Assembly: GCA_025345505.1 (NCBI GenBank)
Contig: JANVCC010000270.1
Coordinates: 3,020,269-3,084,268 of the forward strand
DNA: 64,000 bases
Reading direction: 5' to 3'
Source of the DNA: Todiramphus chloris collaris
Lineage: Eukaryota; Chordata; Aves; Coraciiformes; Alcedinidae
A model generated the notes under the pieces. It saw only the letters and a program-made list of their open reading frames with translations, was not told the DNA's origin and searched no databases. How positions within the stretch are numbered: the stretch's first letter is position 1; each line of letters opens with the position of its first letter. This document shows positions 40,965 through 52,768 of this stretch, piece after piece. The translations under genes and the position numbers were made by a program.

Positions 40965-40979
40965 GGGGAGGGGGGGGGA
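40965..40979. repeat. G-rich run
   Basis: GGGGA followed by nine G residues. It is one of at least eight long G or C runs in the window. Confidence 0.85.
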
Positions 40980-42373
40980 GGAAAGAGAATTGTTATCTTG
41001 TAAACCCAAAGAGAAACTGTTTTCAGAAGTGACATTTAAACCGCCAGATTACCACCCAATGTCATTTAATGATCATTCAGATGGATGAGAACCATACACT
41101 GAGGTATCAAAATTGATCAATAATGTTCAAGGTATTGGGAAAGATCTTGCAAAGCTAAACTCATCTGAAGAATTTTTACCATACCAGTGTAAACAAAGGG
41201 ACAGCAGAAAAGCATACGTGTTAGAAAATTTCACTGATTGCTCTGTTAATTGATTACAAGATTCTACATGAATGCTTCAAAATAGCAAGATGATAAGTCT
41301 CTTCCCATTTCTGTCTTCAGGACAAAAAGGATCCTACTACAGGGAAGACCAAGAGCCAGGGCACTAGAAGTCTTCCCTTTATTTCTGCGTTTGCCTCTGA
41401 CTTTGGTGACCTTGGACAAGTGACTTGATCTTTCTTGACTTTTTTCCCCTTCCCACCTTCTCCTTCTGTTGTCTCTTGTAGTCCTTGCCTTTGGGGCATG
41501 GACTTAATTTCTGGTGCCTTTGTATGAAGCCAAAGAATAGGCATTGACAGGTTTGAACTAATAAGCAATACCTTAACACTACTAAGGAAGCATGAGGATA
41601 ACCTTCAGGTTGTTGAAGATGCTGTAGCTCCCAGGGAAACAGGTCTGACCAATGTGAAGACCCCAGCAAAACGGTCTTCTCTGGGATTTTGTGAATTTTG
41701 CAGCCTGTTGGGACTTGGCTGCAGAACTGATGGCACGAAGCCACCATTGTTCATCTTCTGGGCATCCCTGCAGTCCTGCAAATCACAACAGTGTTGTGTT
41801 TTGAACAATTACTGAAGACGCTGTCGATGGTTTAGGCACGAAACTTGGAAGACTAATCAGTAATGTTTTCCCCACCAGGATGAGCAGGTACAAATGAATC
41901 TGAAAAAGCAGGAACGGGCAAACCTGAGAAATCTGGGGATGTCCTGCTATTTGGAAGGAAAAGAAATCTAATTCTAAGAAATAATTCTATTTGCATTGTC
42001 CGATCTGTGATCTGATCCAGTGAGCTCACCACGCTGAAAAGCTCGCTGAAGCCGCAGCAGAGCGAGGAGATGAAGGACAACTCTACGCGCAGCGGCGTGG
42101 ACGTCAGAGCCATAAATCCTGTCAGGCAGGATGTGGATCAGGACGTAAACAACTCTGTGGACGACGCGTTACTGCAGGAATTAGCTCTGGTCCGAGACAA
42201 CGGGATTTCCTGGAGATGAGAAAAAAAGATGTAGAGAAAGACAGGATGTGAATAAACAAATGGGTGACTGTACCAGCGACCTCCCTCCCCTATCGAGAGG
42301 GCTCCAGAAGCAAGAGCCCATACACTACATTTATCAATTTTCCTTTGTAGAACTGTGTCTCGGTTCAGAAACA

Positions 42374-42902
42374 GTCATAGAATGGTAGGGGTTGGAAGGG
42401 ACCTCTGAAGATCATCGAGTCCAACCCCCCTGCCAGAGCAGGGTCACCCAGGGCAGGCCACACAGGAACAGATCCAGGTGGGTTTGGAATGTCTCCAGAG
42501 AAGGAGACTCCACAACCTCTCTGGGCAGCCTGTTCCAGGCTCTGTCACTCTCACAGTGAAGAAGTTTTTCCTCATGTTGAGGTGGAACTCCCTTGCAACC
42601 ATCACCTCTCGTCCTATCCCAGCGCACCACTAACAAGAGCCTGGCCCCTTCTCCTTGACACCCACCCTACAGAGATTTGTAAACATTATTAAGATCCTCT
42701 CTCAGACTTCTCCAGGCTAAAGAGCCTCAGGGCTCCAAGCCTTTCCTCCTCAGATTGATGTTCCAGTCCCTTCAGCATCTTCATAGCTCTCTGTTGGAGT
42801 CCCTCTAGTATTTCCCCGGGGAGCCCAGAACTGGACACAAGACTCCAGATGCGGTCTCATCTCGTGCAGACTAGAGGGAGAGGAGAACCCCCCTCGACCT
42901 CC
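42374..42902 (-). mobile_element. CR1 LINE fragment, 5'-truncated (CR1-J-like)
   Basis: About 530 bp of reverse-oriented CR1, the longest of this lineage here. It starts TCATAGAATGGTAGGGGTTG and carries 'CTGCCAGAGCAGGGTCACCC', 'GTCTCCAGAGAAGGAGACTC', 'GGGCAGCCTGTTCCAGGCTC', 'CTCATGTTGAGGTGGAACTC', 'GACTTCTCCAGGCTAAAGAG' and 'AACTGGACACAAGACTCCAG', and ends near CCCCTCGACCTCCC. The family is known for this order of blocks. No reverse-transcriptase region is included. Confidence 0.95.
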
Positions 42903-44557
42903 CTTCAGTATTATTGAAAATAATACCTTTCCAGCTTGCTGTGCTCTTTTTCCTCTCCCTCAGCTTGGCAGGTGAGGATGTACGCAGCACGCTGTCCGCT
43001 TCGCTTCCGCGCTCCTGGGCTGTGCTCCTTTCCTTCCACAAAAGACTGTCCCCAGCAATATCACCAAACGCCTGGAAAACACAAGGGACAAACCCGACCC
43101 GTTCTCATGGCAGCGTTCGGTGCACCATCAGGGGGGATGCAGATGACTCTGGTTACACTTCCCCGACTCTTTCCTCTTGCTTTCAAACGACTGCGGCTTG
43201 GAAGCTTCTGCGTGTGTGAAATTTTCTTCTGTCATACTAATAACCCAGCTTTACGGCAGCTTACAGTTCAGCTTTCATGGTTCAGTTCCACTCCTAGGCT
43301 TATAACAATTTTTCTAACAGCTCTGCCAAAATATTATAAAGTAAAAGTTACCGCAAATGTATTCACTAATACAGATAGAGCAGGGAGATTAGCAATTTAA
43401 ACACATGTGAAATGTGAATTCGCCTAATTTTTCTCACTCTAAACGCTTTAGCGAAACAGTGGAATGGGGATTTTTACGCCCGTTGCTTTTAATAATTTCT
43501 CCTTATGATGTTCTTGGCACATGGAGAAGATTTGAGTGAATAAAGAATGGACCTTCAAAGAAGAAAATTATGGCCATGAGGAGGAGTTGATGTGTTATAG
43601 GATTGGAAACTGGTTATAAAGGCAAGACATCAGATCCAGCTCAGTTCATTAGCAGTTACCACATCACATGTCAGATCCTCAGCTTGTGTCATCTGGGTGG
43701 TATTTTGCACAAGAGTGCCCTGGCTCCGACTGTCTTCACTTTCCAGAGTGCCCATAGAAGAGGAATTCTGCTCAGATGAATGTGAGCAGCAATCAAATTT
43801 CAGATGCTGAGAAGTAACAGAGTCTCAGCTTCTTCCCAGCTGCTGTTGCTCCAATGTTCACACAGAAACACGTTTCCCCAGTAACACCATAATGCTTTAA
43901 TAAATTTCCCTGTTCTCAACCTGACTTAGCGCAGCTGTAAAATTGTACAAACACGACGGGAGCAGTCTCTAATTTCTATCCCATTTTTGTGTACTTTTAT
44001 AATCCATCTGATGCAGCATCTGAAAACCCTTGCTGTACTTTTGGGTTTGCTACCCTGTGAAGCTGGGAAATGCTGTTAGCCCTGGAACAGGGGCACACAG
44101 GCAATGTAGGAGATACTCCCCACATCACATCAAAAGCTGTGATTGGTCTTGTGCATCCTACATTCTAGGCAAGCTTCCTTATACCAGTCCACTCTTGCTT
44201 CTTAGCCAGGCACCACTTACACAGAACGCCGGCTACTTTAGTTTTGGTTTTAGTCTTTTACACTAAGAGATAGTCCAGTTTTAGACTATCCTAAGCTGTT
44301 TCTCTCATGGCATTAATGATCTTCAGGGCAGGTCAAACAGAGGTATATCATGGCAGGGCTTCAACACTTTTGCCATATGCAAAGTCATGAAGACAGAGGA
44401 CAGAAAGGAGGGACCTACAGAATCAGTGAGCTGACAGAAACAGCAACATTTTTCCTGTCAAAAAAAAAGGTGGAAATATCATCAGATATTTCAGATTTCA
44501 GAAATCTCCATCCGATGGAGATTTCAGCCTCTTTTCCCAGAAGTTGGAACACTAATT
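42903..44557. other. Unique DNA with a CpG-raised patch and a palindrome cluster
   Basis: The stretch 42955-43230 has about 15 or more CpG dinucleotides, well above the rest of the window. Its largest plus-strand open frame gives no recognisable protein. A cluster of short perfect inverted repeats lies at 44493-44525, directly before the next CR1 copy. Confidence 0.5.
44493..44525. repeat. Cluster of perfect short palindromes
   Basis: GAAATCTCCATC (44501-44512), one central C, then GATGGAGATTTC (44514-44525) form a perfect 12-bp-arm inverted repeat. The left arm also pairs with AGATTTC at 44493-44499 around a single A. The cluster could fold as two alternative hairpins. Confidence 0.9.
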
Positions 44558-44972
44558 TCATAGAATCATAGGATCATTTAGGTTGGAAGAGACCTTGAAG
44601 ATCATCAAGTACAACCGTTCAAACACTGCCAAATCCACCACTAACCCATGTCCCTCAGCACCACATCTCCACAGCTTTTCAATCCCTCCAGGGATCACGG
44701 GGACTCCACCACTGCCCTGGGCAGCCTGGCACAGCCCTGGACAACCCTCAAGGGGGAGAAATTGTTCCTCAGCTCCAACCTAAACCTCCCCAGGGGCAAC
44801 TTAAGGACGGTTCTTCTTGTCCTGTTGCTTGTTCCTTGGGAGAGAAGCCCAACCCCACCTGGCTCTAACCTCCTGTCAGGGAGCTGTCAGAGCCAGAAGG
44901 TCTCCCCTCAGCCTCCTTCTCTCCAGGCTGAACAAGCCCAGGTCCCTCAGCCACTCCTCACAAGACCTGTTG
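44558..44972 (-). mobile_element. CR1 LINE fragment, 5'-truncated
   Basis: About 415 bp of reverse-oriented CR1: TCATAGAATCATAGGATC at the tail, then 'CACTAACCCATGTCCCTCAG', 'CCAGGGATCACGGGGACTCC', 'GGGCAGCCTGGCACAGCCCT', 'TTGTTCCTTGGGAGAGAAGC' and 'CTCTCCAGGCTGAACAAGCC'. It shares these blocks with the copies at 12345 and 21776. Confidence 0.94.
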
Positions 44973-46669
44973 AAGATACAGGGTGTATTTAGAGTCCCCT
45001 GGAAAAGCCTCTCCATTGGTGTTGGTTGTAACACACCAAAAGCTCTTTCAAATCTGATCATTCACATACCCATCATGCCTGACCAAAGCAACAGAAACCC
45101 TTTGCTACACTCAAGGTGCCATCATTTCCTCGTGTACTTTAAATTGAGGCTCGTAGGGATATGTCAGGTTTTTAGACTCGATCAGTTGTTGTGCAGAGTT
45201 CTGCTCTTAAATTAAAGTCCAAGTTGTTGGGTTTTTTTTTTCCTGAGACTGACTTAATAGCAGTAACCTTACGGTTAATCAACCGTGTGGTAAAGTTCAC
45301 CATGCACTTACTGCAGTGTAATTATAAAGTGAGCAAAAATATAATTGATGCATTTTGTCAATCTGTGTAGCTGCAAGGTACTTTTTCAAAGGTTATTTTA
45401 TTTTTTAATTTTTTTTTTTATTCAGATAAATTAAGTTAATGCTGTTTTGGCAATTATCCTTTGACTTCAGAGGTTTTACTGCTGATTCAGGTAAAACTAC
45501 GTGATAGATGAATAAGATTATAAGCGTTTAATAGTACAAAGTACCTTCTGGAGCAATCAGCAGCTCTACCCTCACAGCGTAGTCATTCAGAAAAATCACT
45601 GAAAATACACCCAGTCTGGGTGTTTGAAGCAGGTTGGAACCAAAAGAGAAGCATTTCCATAGAAAATAGCACTTTTCAAGCACCCTTTAGTTATCAGCAC
45701 TGACGTGTGCTGTACAGCACAACCACAGGGATAGGACAACATCCTTCCCATGAGCATTGGCTCCGACTGAACCGATGCGCTTGAATTTGATCCCAATTCC
45801 TCCTGTGAACATCTGAAGGAAACAGCTCTAACTCTTCAGGCCTCCACGGAAAAATAAATGTAAATATCCATGCCCATAAAATATCTGTGTATGCGTTAGC
45901 TAGGTATGTACCTCTTGCTCCTCGCCCCATGTTCTCTACTGGTAATAAAGCAGCCAGTGTGATTTAAAATCGCACATTCATAGACAGAACAAGGTTATAA
46001 AGCTGCAGTGCAGGTTTTTCAATCATTTTCTGGACATCTGAAAGCCTGTGCATCCAGCTAAGAGCCAGTGGTGAACCTATCTCATTGCTTTCCTGGTTCT
46101 TCCTTCAGACTGCAGCCTCCACCACGGATTAGCAGGACATGGCCTTTTAATGAAAATACATCTTTTCCCCCCATGGCTCTGTGAGTTTCCTGGGATCTGG
46201 AGGAAACTAGAGAGGGAAGAACTGGCCACACACTGCAAGGCTGCCTCCTGCATTTCTACCCTGCTGCATGCAGCAACACGGTCTTGACTGTAGTTGATAG
46301 TAGATTAATAATTAATAGACACAGTTTCCATTCAAGGCTACACCTCAATTTACTGAAATAAAGGCCTTCATCTTATAGCTGAAAGGGGAAACAACCTGAA
46401 ACAGAAGGTATGGAGATGTAACTTCTCCTCAGCTGAGACGCAGTGTGTGCGTCCTCTTCCTCTGCAGCCACTGGGTTGGCTTTGTCATCACAAGGGCAAG
46501 GAGCAACAGACCGGGTCCACCTCAGGACACAGGATTCACATTTCATTTAGGAGATGAGCTGGATCAACTTAAGAAGAAAGTACAAAAATGCAAGATTTCT
46601 CCAGGAAAACTCTGCAAAGAGCCACCTGGACCGTTATTTTATTTCTTAAATTATCTTTGAATTTAATTG
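44973..46669. other. Unique DNA, no recognised feature
   Basis: I see no repeat family and no convincing exon. A T-rich tract lies around 45400-45420. Confidence 0.5.
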
Positions 46670-46762
46670 ACCTGGTCAAGGTGGTCCTGCTCCAGCAGGG
46701 GGGTTGGACTAGATGCTCTTTCAAGGTCCCTTCCAACCCCTAACATTCTGTGATTCTGTGAA
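46670..46762 (+). mobile_element. Short CR1 3'-end fragment, forward orientation
   Basis: About 90 bp: CCTGCTCCAGCAGGGGGGTT, GGACTAGATGCTC, AAGGTCCCTTCCAACCCC and the terminal ACATTCTGTGATTCTGTGA. The two ATTCTGTG units are the characteristic CR1 3' octamer repeat. Confidence 0.94.
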
Positions 46763-48941
46763 TTATAGCGTTAAAGGAGAAAGATATACTGGTAAGGATA
46801 ACTTAAACCAGCCTGGTTTACTACTTACTTGCATGGAAATATCAGCACTACCTTGACCACCAACTAAAAGGCTTTAGGTTTGCAGGCTACGCTGATTTGA
46901 TTGCTTGTGTCCACGGGAGCATCCCTTAGCTGACTTTTATCATGAGTGATTCCCAACTGAATCGCAAAGCTTGTGGAGATGGATCAACCTCCCACCGATT
47001 GCAGTTGGGAAATATTACTTGTCTCCAATTAGATCTCAGAATTAGGTGGAAGTTAGACCTGGAAAAAGCCACACTCAGATACATGCACAATCTGCACTGG
47101 AGTCAACGCTATGGCTTATGCACATAGGAGAAAAAAAAAAAAAATATACAGCCCAATATTCATAGTAACATTGCGTATATAAAAAGAATTTGTGGAATTG
47201 GGAATAAAACATGAGGCAATTTGTTGATTTGCCCAGGGAGTCTATGGGAGCGACAAATGCGGAGATTATTCCGAGGTTGTTTTTTAGTGTCGTTATCAGA
47301 TCCGAGAACTGTATATAAAAGCACGCAGTCCTTCACATGCTGAAAGTATAGTTTGCTCAAACAATTGTAAAATATTCAGTATTCTTAAGATTAAATATCT
47401 GGATATTGCTTCTGAAGGAACAGCTGTCAGCTTAAATCTAAAGTCTAGTTTGTTTACTGGCTGTATTTTATATCTGTTAGAAAATGACACCAAATGGCAA
47501 TAAAATTGTTGTAAGTATTCTACTGGGGAATATAAATGCCCTTTGGTTACAGTGTACATATCTTTATACATAATTCCAGTATATTTTCCCTAGAATTATG
47601 TTAAATATGTAAAAAGCCTTTTCTCATAAAGGTAAAAATGCTAGATGTTTCCAAGCTGTAATTTAGCATTAGTGTCAAGATTGCTTCAGAAAATAAGCCT
47701 CGGTTACTGTTTCATTCTTTTTAAGTGTCACTCAGCATACCGTATCTGATCTTGTATTCAAAATAAACTTATATGATTTTTTTATTCACTTTTCCAGAAG
47801 TGCGAGAGAGTTTAGACACAATTTATAGCATCTGGATTGATGTAAATAGCTTAAACTAAGTAATTGGCTACTCACCTATGCTGTCTTATCCTATTACTGG
47901 TAGGTACTTTTCAAGTAATTAGGGAAAACAGATCTCTTTTATCCAGTTAGTTTAAATTGGATGAATCCTCGACATTTCTGTAGGTTTATTTGATAGATAA
48001 AATCACACTATACACAAACTTCCTCTACAATGCCAAGGTTTACTAGGCCTATAATAAGAAACTGATTTTTTGCTGAGTTAAAGTGACTTATCTTTGCCCT
48101 TTTAATAAGAAATCAGCTCCCGTCAGCAAAAGTTGAGATAAAAATCACCACGGTGGTGTTATCACCATGTAGACAGCAAACACGTACCACTGTCATTAAC
48201 TTCCCTGTGCATGGATTTCAAATATGTTTAAAATGCTAGAACTCAATAATTTCCTATATAATACAATAACATGAGATTAATGAATAAGGAAAAGCATGAA
48301 AAGTGATTTATTTTTTAGGAAGGTCATTCCTTGGTTGGCCAACACTTAAATTGAATACTATAAAGGAGAAATATATTATAGGTAAAGAGGAAAATGGGTT
48401 TTACTGCACGTGAATTCTTTGAGTTTTACAATGCTTATGATAGAAGGACTGCACTTAGATTTTTAACCTCTATAATTTTTATGCTGCACTTTTTTTTTTT
48501 TTAAACAAATCTTTTTATTTAACATTTCTAGGGCAATTTATACATCTCTCCTTGGACTTAATGTTCCTTTTAAAACAGCTATTTTTGCCTCATGCTTATG
48601 AAACTTATAAAACTACTTTTCATACCAGACATGAAATTTCTAGTCATACCAGCGAAGTTGGACCTTTAATGGGAACACCATGCTTAAAAAAATAAGTGTT
48701 TTCAAGAAGTTATTGCACAGAGAGACATTTATTCCTGGCTAGTATGCTCCTGCACACAGCACTTACAAGCTGGACCTACTTATGGTAAAAAAAATAATAA
48801 TAAAAAAAAAGAAAGTATTATTAAAAGGGAGTGTTTTGGCTCCTTGGCTTAAACGAAGTTCACACTTAAGTGCTTTGCTGAATTAAGGCTACGAGAAAAT
48901 CGTGCTTTCACTCAAGTAAAAAAGAGTAGGATGAGGTTGTG
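46763..48941. other. Unique AT-rich DNA
   Basis: The stretch is strongly AT-rich (especially 47130-48850) with no gene or repeat family recognised. Small A- and T-runs occur at 47130-47145, 48488-48502 and 48786-48812. Confidence 0.5.
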
Positions 48942-49222
48942 TCATAGAATCACAGAACAGTTTGGGTCAGAAGGGACCTTAAAGATCATCCAGTTCCAAC
49001 CCCCTGCCAAGGGCACGGACACTTCCCACTAGAGCAAGTTGCTGAAAGCCCCAGTCAACCTGGTCTCAAACACATCCAGTGATGCAGCATCCACAGCTTC
49101 CCTGGGCAACCTATGCCAGTGTCTCACCACCCTCAGAGTGGAGAACTTCTTCCTAACATCTAATCTAAATCCAGTCTGAAGCCACTACCCCTCATCTACA
49201 AGCCCTCATAAAAAGGTTACCA
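48942..49222 (-). mobile_element. CR1 LINE fragment (fourth lineage)
   Basis: About 280 bp of reverse-oriented CR1: TCATAGAATCACAGAACAGT, 'AAAGATCATCCAGTTCCAAC', 'CACTTCCCACTAGAGCAAGT', 'TCCACAGCTTCCCTGGGCAA', 'CTCACCACCCTCAGAGTGGA' and 'TTCTTCCTAACATCTAATCT'. The 'TCCCACTAGA..AAAGCCCC' arrangement resembles the classic CR1 consensus more than the other copies here do. Confidence 0.94.
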
Positions 49223-50653
49223 AGGGGGAGACCATGGGAATGCATCGTTTCTCTCCCGGAAATAGGGAAGGGATTAGGAAACTGGACCAGTGTACTGGGT
49301 TAAGTTTGTCTCAGGTGTTCAAAGCCTTGTGGAAGCTGAACAAAACCTCACAACTGAAAAGCTGACAACTTCACTGGGGAAAAAAAAAACGTTCTGCAGA
49401 GAAGAGTTACTGTTTGTAACAGGCAGAAAGTAGGAATGGAGCATCATCGTTGACCTCAAACACAGAAAGGGTGTTCTAGCAAAAATCTAGCCAGTGATAC
49501 CTATGAGGAGCTTCTTTAACAGACCTGGGCACGGACCTGGATTTGCCGGTTTCTTTGTTTCAATAATTAAGTTCTACTTCATGTAGGCCACATGCCTTCT
49601 CTTGTTTTCCTTGGCCAGCTCTAAGGCTCTGGTGTCTTCACCCTGGTGAATCACAAGTTCCCAGGGCAGAAAATTAAGTTTGGATTCCTTGAGGACAGTT
49701 TCCTTTAAATTAAATTTTCTTTTAAAAGCCAAGTAGGGCAAAGATATTAAGAATAAAATCTTTTAATGAAGAAAACAGCCTTGAAACATTAACCAAAGAA
49801 GCAGAAGCAACGTTTGCCTCATGCTGGAAAGATGTTCTTGAACTTTCACCTTAGAAGTGAGCAGCTAAAAACTTTGTAGTTCAGCATCATTTGTGCCAGT
49901 TTTCTGTTAGACCTCTGTGATGATGCTCCCGCTTCTTATCTGGGTAGGTAATTCTTTCATTCTACTTTCTCTTAGATGCTGATTTTTTTTTAGTGGTCTC
50001 TCAGCACAAAACCAAAGGCCAAAAGGAAACGTACATCTTCTAAGCACTTAGAACAGAAATGACACCAAAATGAACAAAATGCAGCCTACGAAACCAGTAA
50101 TGGGCAACGCTTGGTTTTTAATACCATCCTGTCTTGTATTTTAGTGCACAAGCAGCTAAAGATCTGACAGCATCCAGGATTCAAGCTCAAACTTGCAGGA
50201 TGCCAGTAAGTCATCTAGCTGTGCCTCAGCTCTGTCTATCTGAGGAAAAATACCTGAGTGATGGTATCTGTAGAGCTAGCTGCACAATACATGTGCACAA
50301 TACATACATTGTATATTTATATATAGTAATTCCTGCATAGAACGAACTTGTGTGGTTCTAAGGAATATATAAATAATCTCTGTGTGTGTAGTTTCAATGT
50401 ATATCTTCGGTAATTGCCTTTAAATGGCATTATAAACAATACTAAAGTGCTACTTAGCAGTGCAAATGCATTAACTGATTGATTTCACACTACTATTTAG
50501 GAGTGAGGTCTTCCTCTGGAAGACTTCAGCCTGTATTTTCCTGCAGGGTCAGGCAGGACCGTCGTCCTGTTTTGATGCCGACCTACTTCTGAAGTGCCCC
50601 CTCCCACACCTTTGCCTTCGAAACCTGCAGGTGAGGAGCCTGCTTGGACCTAC
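49223..50653. other. Unique DNA, no recognised gene
   Basis: No repeat family or convincing exon is seen. The stretch ends at the donor side of the exon-like segment at 50654. Confidence 0.5.
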
Positions 50654-50863
50654 CTCAACGATAGCCCCATCAGGTAGCCTGAGGAAGTGCCTGTAGAGCT
50701 CCTGGAAGCCGCTGAGGTGAACAGTGTAGACAGAGATGCCAACGGTGGTGTCACCTCTCGAGGTGGCTCCGGAACCTGGGATTTCATCCTGGTGCTGGAG
50801 GTCACAGCTGGAGACACCAGCCTGGCTGGCGTGGTCCTTCCAGATGTAATCAGACACTGCCAC
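50654..50863 (-). CDS. Best candidate for an unrecognised protein-coding exon (70 codons, phase 0/0)
   Basis: On the minus strand an acceptor (TTCTGTCTCACTAG) is followed by 210 bp open in one frame and a good donor (GTTGAG|GTAGGT). Both ends fall in phase 0. Codons are rich in GAC, CAC, TAC, TTC, CTC and AGC, a coding-like pattern that stands out from the AT-rich surroundings. The translation starts VAVSDYIWKDHASQAG, has a charged, glycine-rich middle (QDEIPGSGATSRGD), then an alternating hydrophobic part (TTVGISVYTVHL) and a helix-like end (FQELYRHFLRLPDGAIVE). I do not recognise the family. The opposite strand is also open for about 60 codons but includes a stop near its start, which favours the minus reading. 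A CpG-dense patch lies just upstream (51030-51600). Confidence 0.33.
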
Positions 50864-50875
50864 CTAGTGAGACAG

Positions 50876-50940
50876 AAGCCCCCCCCAAAACACACACGCA
50901 GAGGGAGTGAGAGTGTGTGTGTGCGCCTGTGTGTGTCCCA
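50876..50940. repeat. C8 and CA/GT-rich simple sequence
   Basis: Eight C residues (50879-50886), a short CA run, then interrupted GT repeats (50912-50937). It lies within the intron side next to the acceptor of the exon-like segment. Confidence 0.85.
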
Positions 50941-51029
50941 CCCCTCACCAAAGGAACATATTTAATTAACTTCTGGCAAGAGCTTAACCGATTTAAAATG
51001 ATTTTACAATAAATCTGCAAAGCCCGTGC

Positions 51030-51600
51030 CATACGCGGTGCTCGCGCACAGCCCTCGACTACGTTATTTTTTTTATGACATAGATCTAAATAGAGGAGAA
51101 AGACAAGTCCCTGGTGTACGTTCCATAAAGTTAATTCTGCGCAGACGAAGCTGTAATTGACTCCCGTATTAACCAAAAGTAGGGAGATCAAGCAGGGCAG
51201 GTTAAACAATAAAAAGGCAATGCTGATTAGGAAATTAAAAAAAAAAAAAAAGAAGAGAAATCTCCCCGAGAATTTTGCCAAGGAGCATTTGTATTTCTCC
51301 TCTCTTTGAGGAGCCTTCGCGCCGGGACCCACAAGCGCTTTCCCATCTCTGATCTCCGCATAGTATTAAAATAACCTTTGTGCTGCTGATTGAATTGTAG
51401 ATGAGGCAGAGTAAATAAGGTGGATTTTAGTGCGCTGTACAAAGCCCCTCTATTGACACACTCACCTAGTTCCCTGCTTTGCTCTAAACGCCTTCGCTCG
51501 GGTAGGTTTTGTACCTCCCCGTGTCAGTCGGAATTTCCATTTAACCTTTTTCGTGTGAATTCTTTATACGGGCTGAGCACGAGTCAAGACTTCAGCTGGA
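51030..51600. other. CpG-dense, low-GC patch
   Basis: By eye there are about 20 CpG dinucleotides in 570 bp at moderate GC, several times the density of neighbouring DNA. Clusters include TACGCGGTGCTCGCGC and CTTCGCGCCGGGACCC. The lack of CpG decay suggests a sequence kept unmethylated in the germ line, for example a promoter or conserved regulatory element. No TATA box, initiator or transcript can be shown. Confidence 0.4.
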
Positions 51601-52001
51601 TCACAGCACACAGTTTAAGCACCCCTTTATCCTTAAATAGAATGGATGATGAGAAGCATTATTTTTATACTCCCGCTGAAGTGCAAGCTTTTTAACCCTT
51701 CACTTTTGCCAGACCTTTGTGTCACTCATTTTCTCCCAGGAGATGCTACTCCTGTTTGCAAGTAGGAAGGGATTGGTGATGTTGTTATATCCTTAGTCCA
51801 CAACCACGGTCTTCCCAAACACTTAATGTGAAGGAGTAACTCTTTTCCTGGTCTAGCACATACCTTTTCCTTCCAGAAAAGGTTATTACACAAGCTGAAA
51901 TGATTGGAACTCAGCCCCGAAGCCAGACGTAGAAAAGCTCTAATTTAAGATAGGTGCATCAAAACCCTTTTTTGCATTGCTTTGCTTTTTCTTTGCCTGG
52001 T

Positions 52002-52258
52002 GACAGGAGGACGGGCAATGCATTCAAGCTCGAGTACGGGAAGTTCCACCTCAAGAACTTCTTGACTGTAAGGGTTACAGAGCACTGGAACAGACTCCCC
52101 AGAGAGGCTGTGGAGTCTCCTCCTCTGGAACCATTCAAGACCTGTCTGGATGCATGTCTGAGTGATCTGCCCTAGCTTTATCCTGCTCTGGCAGGGGGGT
52201 TGGACTCGATGATCTTTGGAGGTCCCTTCCAACCCCTAACAGCCTGTGATTCTGTGAA
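52002..52258 (+). mobile_element. CR1 LINE 3' fragment, forward orientation (CR1-J-like)
   Basis: About 255 bp: 'GGAAGTTCCACCTCAAGAAC', 'AGAGCACTGGAACAGACTCC', 'AGAGGCTGTGGAGTCTCCTC', 'GGCAGGGGGGTTGGACTCGA', 'GGTCCCTTCCAACCCCTAAC' and GTGATTCTGTGAA at the end. Its reverse complement matches the order of blocks in the copy at 42374. Confidence 0.95.
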
Positions 52259-52768
52259 GTTAAGAGCTCAGGTTCTTACAAGACACCCCCAAATCACCAG
52301 ATACAAGTCTTTCCCACCCCTACCTGGGGATAAGTTAGATTTAGCTGAGTTTGTTCGTGTTCCAGGTCACATTTGCTCAGCTGTTCTTACTCACTCCAAG
52401 GAACCCTGTCACTAGTGGAGCATGCCAAATGCTCCGATCCTGACGCGCACGCTGCTACTCTGAGCAACCGCCTTAGGAGAGGACCAGTTTCAGGTGAGTT
52501 AAAGCAAGAACGCGTGCTGGAGATTATCTCCAACTCTCTTCCAGGAACAACAGAACAATGGGAAAGTTCACTTTAGTGCCAGCCTTCATTTGCATCAGTC
52601 CTATACGATTTTATACATTTTAAAACAAGGAATGACCACCTGGAATTTAAGGTAAAATATGCAAAGTCTGAATTTCCTGCACCAAAGTCTCAGTGGTTAG
52701 AAGGCTTTCACTCAGAACAGCTTGTTAGGAGCAGGCAGCATCTACAAGGATAGGACAAGCCCTGAGTT
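52259..52768. other. Unique DNA between two CR1 tails
   Basis: No gene is recognised. A small CpG cluster lies at about 52435-52515 (CTCCGATCCTGACGCGCACG). Confidence 0.5.

Larger units (their letters stand above)
35491..42373. other. Unique DNA, no recognised gene
   Basis: No interspersed repeat is recognised. It holds a 20-bp near-tandem duplication (35967-36010), an A-rich to G15 junction (36847-36880), an AGATATA-rich array (37222-37268), a G-rich run (40965-40979), and a patch of raised CpG density at about 40220-40460. Exon-like segments at 38657-38966 and 42030-42118 are treated separately. Confidence 0.5.

Noticed and set aside
41379-41747. Lysine/arginine-rich minus-strand frame (contains KGKDYKRQQKEK)
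   Set aside because: It recalls basic tails of secreted growth factors, but the basic part comes from a simple CTTCT-rich tract and no cysteine pattern of such families is present.
42936-43400. 154-codon plus-strand open frame in a CpG-raised patch
   Set aside because: No recognisable family, and composition changes along its length. The CpG patch is reported instead.
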